From: Fimbriimonadaceae bacterium
GTDB lineage: Bacteria > Armatimonadota > Fimbriimonadia > Fimbriimonadales > Fimbriimonadaceae
Assembly: GCA_014380605.1 (NCBI GenBank)
Contig: JACMJO010000178.1
Coordinates: forward strand, 1-10,113
Reading direction: 5' to 3'
DNA: 10,113 nt
In this document: piece by piece, positions 1 through 6,641 of the stretch
Numbering within the stretch: the stretch's first letter is position 1
Layout: each line of letters starts with the position of its first letter
Program-made: the position numbers and the translations under genes
The notes under the pieces: model-generated
What the model saw: only the letters and a program-made list of their open reading frames with translations
Databases searched by the model: none
What the model was told of the DNA's origin: nothing

Positions 1-149
1 GGCTCGCTCTGAACGAATTCACCCTCGATATCTCCGACGGCCGCCTAAACCCCGACCTATGCCTCCGAAGCGGTCAAGTCTTCCGCTGGCGCAAAGAGGA
101 AGATGGTTCGTGGTTTGGAGTGGATGGATCGAACTGGTACCGCTTCCAG

Positions 150-207
150 AGCCTCCCCATGCGAGGAACGAGTAGGGGGAGGGCAGGGTGGGGGTTCTCC
201 GGAGGCT
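150..207. repeat. GC-rich inverted-repeat element
   Basis: AGCCTCC at 150-156 is matched by its perfect reverse complement GGAGGCT at 201-207. Inside, CCTCCCC at 152-158 can alternatively pair with GGGGAGG at 176-182 around a 17-base loop. CTCCGGAG at 197-204 is itself an 8-base palindrome. The left end sits where the OGG_N match stops, and the right end supplies the stop codon of that frame. Size, composition and nested palindromes resemble REP-like dispersed intergenic elements, but a second copy is not present in this window, so the mobile or repetitive nature is inferred. Confidence 0.45.
175..194 (+). other. Putative G-quadruplex motif
   Basis: The plus strand carries G5-A-G3-CA-G3-T-G5: four guanine runs of at least three, separated by loops of 1, 2 and 1 bases. 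This fits the classical four-run G-quadruplex rule with very short loops, the type known to be most stable. It lies 38 bases upstream of the L,D-transpeptidase start, on its coding strand, so a transcript starting upstream would carry it in the leader. Folding in vivo is inferred. Confidence 0.6.
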
Positions 208-232
208 GAGACATACCCGTCACCCGGAGTCA

Positions 233-880
233 ATGTTCTGGAGCAAAATACATCTGATGATCGCAATCCTTGCCGCAATCTGTGCGATCCCGACCATTCC
301 CGGAGTGGCGTTCAACTCGAAGCCGAACCGCGTGTTCGTGTTGGCGAGACCAACGGCAATTACCCTTGGTTGGAAGTTGACCCACGATGCCGTTACTGGT
401 CTAACTGAAATAAACGGCAAGCCGATTCCCGTCGATCAGCCCAAGCTGTTCGATGGAGCCCTTCTTCTCGATGCCTCAGTCTTGCCGCCAGGCAGAGTGA
501 AAGTCGAAGTCGGCAAACCCAGAGTGGTAGTGGATCTCGAGGATCAGAATCTGATCGCCCGCCAAGGCGACATCATTGTCATGTTCGCCAAGATCAGCAG
601 TGGCCGGCAGTCAAAGGACACGCCGCCGGGAAGTTATCTTTCGGGCGAAAAGGAATCAATGCACATCTCCAGCATATATGGTTCCAAGATGCCATTCAGC
701 GTGCACTTGAGAGGCAACTACTTCATCCATGGGTCCGACCAAACCCAAAGCGGCCCCGGAAGCCACGGTTGCATCAGACTTCCGATGTATAACGACGCCG
801 CCCAATGGTTCTTCGATTGGGTGGCCCCCGGCACCCCTGTCAAGATACACGGCAAGCGTCCAAAACACCGTACAAAGTAA
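233..880 (+). CDS. L,D-transpeptidase (YkuD domain), exported
   Basis: This 215-residue protein has the YkuD catalytic signature: H166 in YFIHGSD and the SHGCIR box (H178, C180, R182). Enzymes of this family cross-link peptidoglycan through 3-3 peptide bonds or attach proteins to it, using the Cys as nucleophile, outside the cytoplasmic membrane. Residues 1-26 look like a signal peptide or anchor (K5, H7, then a hydrophobic run to about 24). Residues 30-95 form a beta-rich N-terminal region without a family I can name. The YkuD domain runs from about 97 to 206 and includes the usual TPPGSY segment (130-135). ATG 233 was chosen because GGAG lies at 226-229 and the product keeps a basic n-region; the spacing of 3 bases is short. 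ATG 257, preceded by CAAAAT at 244-249, is a leaderless alternative, and GTG 188 lies inside the G-rich element. A MOP-fold transporter gene follows 39 bases later. Confidence 0.9.
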   Translation: MFWSKIHLMIAILAAICAIPTIPGVAFNSKPNRVFVLARPTAITLGWKLTHDAVTGLTEINGKPIPVDQPKLFDGALLLDASVLPPGRVKVEVGKPRVVVDLEDQNLIARQGDIIVMFAKISSGRQSKDTPPGSYLSGEKESMHISSIYGSKMPFSVHLRGNYFIHGSDQTQSGPGSHGCIRLPMYNDAAQWFFDWVAPGTPVKIHGKRPKHRTK

Positions 881-905
881 GTACGTTTACCCTGGGACGG
901 ATCGG

Positions 906-911
906 TACACT
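906..911 (+). promoter_or_regulatory. Possible -10 hexamer for the MOP-fold transporter
   Basis: TACACT lies 8 bases before TTG 920 and 32 before ATG 944. TTTACC at 886-891 could be a -35 but the spacing of 14 is short. It is the weakest of the -10-like hexamers placed just before start codons in this window. Confidence 0.25.
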
Positions 912-919
912 CTAGCAAG

Positions 920-2266
920 TTGTCGACTGCCCTCTCTGATTCGATGGAGATTGCCGGCCCCCAACCGGATATAACCCATCGGCACATATTCCGGTTCTAT
1001 CTGCCTCTAGCCCTGTCGTGGATTTTTATGGCGATCGAGTCTCCGATCGCTCTTAGCGTCATTTCGCGGATGTCCTCTGCGGAGATCAACCAGGCCGCTT
1101 TCCAGCCCTTAATGGCGTTGGCTCTCCTGATCGAAAGCCCAGTCATCGACCTCCTGACCACCGCCACGACCCTGGGAAAGGATCGACAGCATTACGAGCA
1201 ACTAAGCCGCTTCGCATTCCGAATCATGATCTTCGTGACGATCGTCCATGCGCTCGTCACCGCGACACCCTTGTACTGGACCGTCACGCTCGATCTGATC
1301 AAGCTCCCTGTGCCGGTGGCAGAGGCGGCCAGAGCTGGATTGCTGATCATGATTCCCTGGAGCGCCTTCATCGGGTGGAGACGCTACTTGCAGGGTCTGA
1401 TGATCCGTCACGGCCATACCCGGCTGATTGGCTATGGAACCGCAATCCGAATGGCGACTATGGCGATTACAGCCTACAGTTTATTTGCCCTAACGAGCCT
1501 CCCAAGCATCACGCTCGTTTCAATCGCCCTGCTGGCAAGCGTGGCCGCCGAAGCCTCCTTCGCCCACATTGCAAGCCGGGCCGTCATCCAAAACCACCTT
1601 GCTGTCGATGATGCGACCTTAAATCCGCTGACACAGCGATTCCTGGCTAGCTTTCACCTCCCCCTGACCGCAACGACGGTGGTTACCATTCTAAGCCAGC
1701 CCCTTGTATCGGCGGCGCTTGCCCGGTCTCCCCAAACGACGCTCGCCTTGGCCTCGTTCCAAGTGGCGAGTTCGATAATTTGGCTTCATCGAACGATCGT
1801 CTTTGCCCTGCCTGAGGTGATCATTACCCTCTACAAGCAAGGAGAGGTTGCCGCAAAGCTCCGACGATTCTGCCTCATCATCGGCCTCGGCACAACCGGC
1901 ATTATGGCTCTCACCGCCGCTACCAATCTGGACTCCTGGATATTCAGGGAGTTGCTGGGTGTGGAATCCGAGGAGACGATCCGCATGGCCCATCTTTGCC
2001 TGGCTCTGAGTTGCTTATTACCCTTCTTCGGCGCGTTGCAAAGTTACCTTCGCGGCGTCCTTGCCGCCCACCACCTGACGGTTTCTAGGCTTGCCGCAAT
2101 ATTTGTGGCGCTTGCGTGCATGGTCGTCTCACTCGCCGTTGGGGTCGGCCTCCAGTGGCCTGGTGTCGTCACTGCAAGCATCGCTCTGACCCTGGCCCAA
2201 ATCGCAGAGTTTGTGGTGCTGGCCCGTGCCTGGCGCGTCGGCCAAGCCCGCTTGGCCACCGCCTAG
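920..2266 (+). CDS. MATE-like / MOP-superfamily polytopic membrane protein
   Basis: This 448-residue protein is almost entirely hydrophobic helices, roughly 12 of them. Its two halves are related. F-Y-LPL...SPIALSVISR at 26-50 matches F-H-LPL...QPLVSAALAR at 245-269, and YLQG with its helix at 156-185 matches YLRG with its helix at 376-405. Two pseudo-symmetric six-helix bundles, each with a YL(Q/R)G turn, are characteristic of the MOP superfamily (MATE exporters, MurJ and polysaccharide flippases, ANKH-like proteins). The substrate cannot be read from the sequence; lipid-linked sugars or drugs are the usual ones. Neither start has a Shine-Dalgarno sequence. TTG 920 is used because TACACT sits 8 bases before it; ATG 944, 8 codons in, is equally plausible. 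The upstream L,D-transpeptidase hints at an envelope role, which is inference. Confidence 0.72.
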   Translation: MSTALSDSMEIAGPQPDITHRHIFRFYLPLALSWIFMAIESPIALSVISRMSSAEINQAAFQPLMALALLIESPVIDLLTTATTLGKDRQHYEQLSRFAFRIMIFVTIVHALVTATPLYWTVTLDLIKLPVPVAEAARAGLLIMIPWSAFIGWRRYLQGLMIRHGHTRLIGYGTAIRMATMAITAYSLFALTSLPSITLVSIALLASVAAEASFAHIASRAVIQNHLAVDDATLNPLTQRFLASFHLPLTATTVVTILSQPLVSAALARSPQTTLALASFQVASSIIWLHRTIVFALPEVIITLYKQGEVAAKLRRFCLIIGLGTTGIMALTAATNLDSWIFRELLGVESEETIRMAHLCLALSCLLPFFGALQSYLRGVLAAHHLTVSRLAAIFVALACMVVSLAVGVGLQWPGVVTASIALTLAQIAEFVVLARAWRVGQARLATA

Positions 2267-2296
2267 TCGAGCGGACGTCCTTCGGCTTGAACCCGG

Positions 2297-2302
2297 TACC
2301 CT
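2297..2302 (+). promoter_or_regulatory. Possible leaderless-type -10 (TACCCT)
   Basis: TACCCT ends 6 bases before ATG 2309, a distance that would put transcription initiation at or next to the start codon. No Shine-Dalgarno sequence is present in the 42-base gap and no convincing -35 is seen. Confidence 0.33.
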
Positions 2303-2308
2303 GTATCT

Positions 2309-2710
2309 ATGAAACTCTTGCTCGCAAAGCTGTGCGAATATGCGTGCAAGCTTGAAAACCAGCGGCACTGCATGGTGGGGATTTTCGACGATATCCGCCT
2401 CCCCGCCCTGCCCATCGATCATCCTGCCTTCTTCATCTGTGTTCAAGTCGAGTTCGACACCGACGAAGCCGGAACGGATTGGGTGATGGAAGCAGTTTTT
2501 TTAGACCCCGACGGCCGCCAGCAGTTCAGAGCCGAGCTTCACGGGCAGGTACCACCCCCTGACCCTTCCGCCATCCCAGTTAAGCTATTTGCAATCATCG
2601 GCGCACCCCCTTTCCGACTGGAACGAGGAGGAGACTACCGACTTGACGTTCTTGTCAATGGCCACGTGATCGGCGAAGAGCGGATTCCGGTTTTCGTTGT
2701 CGGTCGTTGA
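2309..2710 (+). CDS. DUF6941 family protein
   Basis: This 133-residue soluble protein has the recognisable DUF6941 layout. It opens with LLLAKLCEYACKLENQ (residues 3-18), continues with a VGIFDDIRLPALPIDHPAF segment (23-41), and has a beta strand ending in VEFD followed by the acidic FLDPDGR turn (64-70). The C-terminal half, 89-133, alternates short strands (FRLERGGDYRLDVLVNG). The family's length is typically 120-160 residues and its function is unknown; proteins of this type look like small beta-sandwich domains. No signal peptide or membrane segment is seen, so it should be cytoplasmic. It stands between the membrane protein, 42 bases upstream, and the TPR protein, whose start is 57 bases downstream. 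Its own -10-like hexamer suggests separate transcription. Confidence 0.72.
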   Translation: MKLLLAKLCEYACKLENQRHCMVGIFDDIRLPALPIDHPAFFICVQVEFDTDEAGTDWVMEAVFLDPDGRQQFRAELHGQVPPPDPSAIPVKLFAIIGAPPFRLERGGDYRLDVLVNGHVIGEERIPVFVVGR

Positions 2711-2755
2711 GTATTGTTTCACTCTACGAACGCTCCCAAACTGCCCTCAATCCCT

Positions 2756-2761
2756 TACAAT
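2756..2761 (+). promoter_or_regulatory. Possible leaderless-type -10 (TACAAT)
   Basis: TACAAT matches the TATAAT consensus at five of six positions and ends 6 bases before GTG 2768. This supports GTG 2768 as a leaderless start and argues against the upstream in-frame candidate at 2714. No clear -35 is visible. Confidence 0.45.
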
Positions 2762-2767
2762 AATCGC

Positions 2768-4366
2768 GTGTCAACGAAGACCATCGCTTCTCTATGCCTC
2801 CTCGCAGGCAGCGTCATCGCTTGGGGCCAAGCCTGCAAGCCTCCCGCCGAATCCGCCGTCGTCGCCTACCCATCGGGAACCATCCTGCCCGACATCGGCA
2901 CCACCGACATGCCGGTCTCGACAAAGAACATCAAAGCTAAAGAGCTTGCCAAGCAGGGATTCGCTCTGATCCACTGCTATTGGCCAAACGAAGCCATTCG
3001 CTCCTTTCGCGACGCCACCAAACTAGACCCGACCTGTGCCATTGCCTGGTGCGGTCTCAACATCGCCCTTACCCAGCCTTGGTTTACACGATCCGATTTC
3101 AATGCCGAGGCCGAGTACGCGATCAAGAAAGCTATCGCAAATGTTGAATCAGCGTCCGAAGCCGAGCAGGATTTGATCCGAGCTTTCCGACTCCGCTCGA
3201 TCGGCAAGGACGATCGCGGCTCTGAGTTCGAAAAGGCACTTCAGTCTCTTATTGATAAACACCCGAAACTAGATGAACCGAGGTTGCTTTGGGCAGGAAT
3301 CCGTGCCCAGCTTTGTATGGGCGTTAACTACCTGCCCAACGGCGACCCGCGCACCGATCTGGAATTCGTTATCAAGCTTGTTGAGCCCGTCATTAAGCGC
3401 AACCCAAAAAGCGCGGGCGCCTTGCACTATTGGATCCATGCCTGCGAGCCAGCGACTCCCAAGCGAGCTGAGAAAGCCGCCGACGACCTTCAAAAAATCG
3501 CCAAAGGTAGCCCGCACATGGTCCACATGTCCGGCCACCTTTACAATCGGGTTGGCCGATACGAAGACGGCCAGAAGGTGTTCTCGCGAGCGAAAGCGAT
3601 GGACGAGGAACTCGCGAAGAAGCTTAACGTGTCCCCCGGACAGGCCATCTGGCAGTACTACCACAACGTCTCTTTCCAGGTCATGAACATTCTCGAATTG
3701 GGAAGGATTGCCGAAGCCACCGAACTTGTCAAGATCGCAAAGGACGCGAAAGGAGACATTGCCGTTAGAGTCCGGGATTGGAAGAACGCCTACGACGCCA
3801 AGCGATCCGATCCCGACGGCCTTGCCAATAAGAATGTCTGTCTTGCCCGCCTCGACTTGGAAATGGGAAATGTTGCCGCCGCTCGGGCCAAGATCGACGA
3901 AGCCAAGAAGGAGATCGAGAAAGGGGAGCCTAAAGGTCGAAGCCGCACTTCCTATCGTCTACTGGCCACCGTTGTGAAAGAAACCGAAGGTCTGGTGCTA
4001 TCCGCCGAAGGCAAAACCGACGAAGCAGTGAAGGCCCTTCAAGACTCCATCCGCGCCTTCCACACCGTCGAGTATGAGGAACCCGTTTTTCTTATCCAAA
4101 TTCCATACGAAACCCTTGGTCAAATTCTTACCCACGGCAAGCGGTACGACGACGCTGTAAAGGCTTATGAAGACGGGCTCAAAGTTAGGCCAAACAGCGG
4201 CTGGCTTCTGTTCGGAATTGGCAAAGCCCACGAGGAGGCCGGACGCTCCAAGGATGCTGAGAAGGCTTATCAAAGATTCCTCAAAGCCTGGACAACCGCC
4301 GACCGAGATCGTCCTGAAATTAAGCACGCTGAGGAGTTCCTTGCGACCAGCAGGAAACCCAGGTAG
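2768..4366 (+). CDS. Exported tetratricopeptide-repeat protein
   Basis: This 532-residue protein begins with a signal peptide (MSTKTIASLCLLAGSVIAWGQA, cleavage probably before C23). Helical repeats follow. Residues 59-92 contain AxxGFALIHCYWPNEAIRSF and the AxxLDP ending of a TPR. Residues 255-285, 406-430, 444-472 and 478-510 are further repeats with the usual A, G, Y and A/P positions. Two His-rich conserved segments stand out: HYWIHACE at 220-227 and HMVHMSGHLY at 250-259. These mark a widespread family of bacterial TPR proteins of undefined function. TPRs hold proteins together, so a periplasmic or surface scaffold is the likely role. GTG 2768 was chosen because it starts the signal peptide directly and has TACAAT six bases upstream; in-frame GTG/ATG-type starts further left would put polar residues before it. 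There is no lipobox at C23. Confidence 0.82.
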   Translation: MSTKTIASLCLLAGSVIAWGQACKPPAESAVVAYPSGTILPDIGTTDMPVSTKNIKAKELAKQGFALIHCYWPNEAIRSFRDATKLDPTCAIAWCGLNIALTQPWFTRSDFNAEAEYAIKKAIANVESASEAEQDLIRAFRLRSIGKDDRGSEFEKALQSLIDKHPKLDEPRLLWAGIRAQLCMGVNYLPNGDPRTDLEFVIKLVEPVIKRNPKSAGALHYWIHACEPATPKRAEKAADDLQKIAKGSPHMVHMSGHLYNRVGRYEDGQKVFSRAKAMDEELAKKLNVSPGQAIWQYYHNVSFQVMNILELGRIAEATELVKIAKDAKGDIAVRVRDWKNAYDAKRSDPDGLANKNVCLARLDLEMGNVAAARAKIDEAKKEIEKGEPKGRSRTSYRLLATVVKETEGLVLSAEGKTDEAVKALQDSIRAFHTVEYEEPVFLIQIPYETLGQILTHGKRYDDAVKAYEDGLKVRPNSGWLLFGIGKAHEEAGRSKDAEKAYQRFLKAWTTADRDRPEIKHAEEFLATSRKPR

Positions 4367-4369
4367 ATC

Positions 4370-4424
4370 AGCCTAATTGCAAGAACCTCCCGATAGTTAG
4401 CACTCCTGGTGGAATTGCTAGGCT
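4370..4424 (+). other. Bulged inverted repeat upstream of the hydrolase gene
   Basis: AGCCTA (4370-4375) and GCAA (4379-4382) pair with TTGC (4415-4418) and TAGGCT (4419-4424), giving a 10-bp stem with a 3-base bulge and a 32-base loop. It fills most of the 75-base gap between the TPR and hydrolase genes. It has no U-run after it, so it is not a standard intrinsic terminator. It could be a regulator site or a terminator of another sort. Confidence 0.25.
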
Positions 4425-4428
4425 AATC

Positions 4429-4434
4429 TATAAG
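4429..4434 (+). promoter_or_regulatory. Possible leaderless-type -10 (TATAAG)
   Basis: TATAAG matches TATAAT at five of six positions and ends 7 bases before ATG 4442. There is no Shine-Dalgarno sequence between it and the start codon. Confidence 0.38.
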
Positions 4435-4441
4435 CCAAGCG

Positions 4442-6613
4442 ATGCCCGACAACGACGAGATCAAGGACCTGGCGAATCAGCAGTACTTCAAATTTGGCTC
4501 CGTCGAGCCGTCCCGAGAACTTGAGTTCGCCGCTACCGACAGCCCCAGCGCCCAGGACGACCTGCGCTTCGTTCGACCCTACTTCGTTGTTCCCATTTTA
4601 GATCGCGACGAATCCGAGGTCGACGCCGACGAAGCCCTTGCGGATGCAACCAGGAGAATTTCCGCGAAGCTGAAGGGCCTGGACAAGCCCGTCACCGACG
4701 TCTACATCGTCAGCCACGGCTGGCATCGCAATATCTACAGCGCAGTTGCCGCCTACGACCGACTTATGAGCCGGTTTGCGACTCTAGTAAGAAGGGGCCG
4801 CATCGACCCTGGGGAAGGTTGGAACCCACTTTTTCTCACCCTCCATTGGCATTCCGATCTCGGCAAGAACGACTGGGTGGACCAAGCCGGCCGTCGCGAC
4901 AAAGCTAGCTTCCTTCGCAACGTTTTCGGCAGGCTAGAGCCAAGAGCGCTTGTCATCGATCCGGGCACCATGAAAACCCAGTTTGAGGAGCTCTTCGAGT
5001 TCTTCGTCAAAGTTTGCGCCCCGGAGATCGACCCCTTCGCCGAAGGCATCGAGAAAGACTCGAAACGACTAGGAAAGATCTTGGAGAACTACACCATCCA
5101 AGACGCCCGAACTGCCAATCACGAGGAAGTCATCTCCGCCGCTTGGACCTGTTACCACGAGGCCGAGATTACCAAAAGCGTAATGGAGCAGGATGAGGGC
5201 CCCGGCGAGTTCACTCGGCCTTTCGCATACCTTTCCGGCGTCCTCCGGATCATCGTTTCCGTCGTCGGCCTCACTGCCGTTCTAGGATTTGTTCTTCGCA
5301 ACAAGTGGGTCGGAGATCGGTGGGAAGTCTTTGAAAACTGGGTTGAAGCCACCATCGCTGGGTTTTGGCCAGGCATCCTCAGTCTGGCAATTCCATGGAG
5401 GACCGCCGTTTTCGCTGGACTCTTCTATGTTTTGGCATGGATGGTGATCGGCGTCGTGACCATCCTTTACCGGGGCCGACAAGATGGGGAACCTTTAGAC
5501 GTTGAACCCGGAATCGCCCTCGACCCTCGACGACGGCGTAAACGCCGTGCCAAGGGCCTCAAAACCAGCGGCACCATCGCTTGGGCAATGCTTCAGGTTG
5601 TGCATTCCATTCCGATCCTCGCTTATTGCCTCCTAACCCCGCTTTTCGCCTCCGCCTTCATCCAAGCCATTTTCGTGGCCATGATGCTGTACATCGCCCA
5701 AACGCATACCTGGGTTTATGCGATCGCCGTCGTTAGTCTCATGATGTTCGCCTTCTCCAGATTCCAATACCAGGAGAGATCAATGAAGGTGGGCGAGGGT
5801 GCCAACCGGGGCTTTGTTGCCAATACTTTCCGAGCCGTGGTTAGCCTGATTGGCCTAGTCCGCCGAATCTTGGTCCGACTCGCCCGATTCCCGATCAAGG
5901 CCATCTCAAACGTCGCCAGCTCCGACGACCGCGTGCTGCCCGTCTGGAAAGCCGTTGATAATCAGTTCGTCTTCTGGGACATGGTCAAGAAGGCCGTTGA
6001 TTCCTCTGAGTGCGCCTCCGACTGGTTCAGCAAATTGGCCGATTCCCATCCCGACAAGCTCAACGAATCGACCAAAATCCACATCTTCGGCCACAGCCAC
6101 GGCGGCCTACTCGTGATGAATCTGGGACGGCTCATGGCCTACCGTCGCACCGAAACCCAACCAACATTGCAAACCGTCAGCACCATTTGCGGCGCCTTCA
6201 TGAGCGGATGGCTGCGCGGCGAACCGCAGTACATCGACCGGGTGAAAGGCTGCATAACCTGCGTCTACTCCCGATACGACGTCGCCAACTCCTTCTGGTA
6301 CCCCCTCGCCAACCTCGGCCGAAAGGCAGCGGGCTATGTTGGACTCTGGCTGGGTAGTCCGCTGCCAGACACCCGAATTGGAGAGCCGCTCCCATTCGCT
6401 TCCATCGCCAGCACTCCGAACCTCGCTAAACGCGTTGTCAGCGTTGGCCAGAATCCAAAGACGACCAAGGTGTTGAACATCGACGGAAGCCGACTGATCT
6501 TTGAAGGTCCTGTGATTCCCCAAGGCTCCCACGGCGACATTTTCAAGGACGATATCGTCCAACTCCTTTGGTCCACAACGCAGTTCGAAAAGGACCGAGC
6601 CTCCATCCCGTAG
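4442..6613 (+). CDS. Alpha/beta-hydrolase interrupted by a membrane domain
   Basis: This 723-residue protein has the parts of an alpha/beta-hydrolase at its two ends. VYIVSHGWHRN (87-97) is the first-strand and oxyanion-hole HGW motif, and LHWHSD (134-139) the next strand. Much later GHSHGG (550-555) is the nucleophile elbow (S552); YSRYDVANSF (609-618) offers the acid D613, and GSHGD (695-699) the base H697. Between the halves lie hydrophobic segments at about 262-286, 303-319, 321-343, 380-400, 402-418 and 422-439, separated by a basic linker (362-373, RRRRKRRAKG) and followed by an amphipathic basic helix (463-490). The enzyme is therefore a likely membrane-bound esterase or lipase whose catalytic domain must assemble around the membrane hairpins; the substrate is unknown. 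The basic loop predicts a cytoplasmic face there. The SMP-30 gene starts 28 bases downstream. I do not recognise a named family for the whole chain. Confidence 0.75.
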   Translation: MPDNDEIKDLANQQYFKFGSVEPSRELEFAATDSPSAQDDLRFVRPYFVVPILDRDESEVDADEALADATRRISAKLKGLDKPVTDVYIVSHGWHRNIYSAVAAYDRLMSRFATLVRRGRIDPGEGWNPLFLTLHWHSDLGKNDWVDQAGRRDKASFLRNVFGRLEPRALVIDPGTMKTQFEELFEFFVKVCAPEIDPFAEGIEKDSKRLGKILENYTIQDARTANHEEVISAAWTCYHEAEITKSVMEQDEGPGEFTRPFAYLSGVLRIIVSVVGLTAVLGFVLRNKWVGDRWEVFENWVEATIAGFWPGILSLAIPWRTAVFAGLFYVLAWMVIGVVTILYRGRQDGEPLDVEPGIALDPRRRRKRRAKGLKTSGTIAWAMLQVVHSIPILAYCLLTPLFASAFIQAIFVAMMLYIAQTHTWVYAIAVVSLMMFAFSRFQYQERSMKVGEGANRGFVANTFRAVVSLIGLVRRILVRLARFPIKAISNVASSDDRVLPVWKAVDNQFVFWDMVKKAVDSSECASDWFSKLADSHPDKLNESTKIHIFGHSHGGLLVMNLGRLMAYRRTETQPTLQTVSTICGAFMSGWLRGEPQYIDRVKGCITCVYSRYDVANSFWYPLANLGRKAAGYVGLWLGSPLPDTRIGEPLPFASIASTPNLAKRVVSVGQNPKTTKVLNIDGSRLIFEGPVIPQGSHGDIFKDDIVQLLWSTTQFEKDRASIP

Positions 6614-6628
6614 CCACCCGCAATGAGC

Positions 6629-6634
6629 CATAGT
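6629..6634 (+). promoter_or_regulatory. Possible leaderless-type -10 (CATAGT)
   Basis: CATAGT, a four-of-six match to TATAAT that keeps the key A and final T, ends 7 bases before ATG 6642 in the 28-base gap after the hydrolase gene. There is no Shine-Dalgarno sequence for that ATG. Confidence 0.3.
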
Positions 6635-6641
6635 TACACCC

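Larger units (their letters stand above)
1..209 (+). pseudogene. 8-oxoguanine DNA glycosylase (OGG1-type), N-terminal remnant, 5' end off window
   Basis: The frame starting at base 3 reads through FTLDISDGRLNPDL and SGQVFRWRKEEDGSWFGV to NWYRFQ, then changes character and ends at a TGA at 207-209. The hydrophobic-DL, SGQxFRWR and W-x-GV pattern is the signature of the OGG_N domain that precedes the HhH-GPD catalytic domain in 8-oxoguanine DNA glycosylases. Those enzymes remove oxidised guanine in base excision repair. A full protein is normally near 300 residues; here about 50 N-terminal residues match, the last roughly 19 codons (LPMRGTSRG onward) are G-rich element sequence, and an L,D-transpeptidase gene follows. 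The helix-hairpin-helix, the catalytic Lys and the Asp are absent, so the product would have no glycosylase activity. The true start is just left of the window. Alternatives are an assembly error at the junction or a catalytic domain relocated elsewhere. Confidence 0.68.

Noticed and set aside
188..232. GTG 188 as the start of the L,D-transpeptidase
   Set aside because: It lies inside the G-rich element and would add 15 residues before a good signal peptide; ATG 233 has GGAG upstream.
2272..2279. Palindrome GGACGTCC as a terminator or operator
   Set aside because: Eight bases with no loop and no U-run; such palindromes occur by chance at this GC content.
2714..2767. Longer start for the TPR protein
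   Set aside because: It would place 18 mostly polar residues before the signal peptide, and TACAAT at 2756-2761 favours GTG 2768.
2816..2836. Lipoprotein signal (lipobox) in the TPR protein
   Set aside because: The residues before C23 are G-Q-A, without the Leu/Val at -3 that the lipobox needs.
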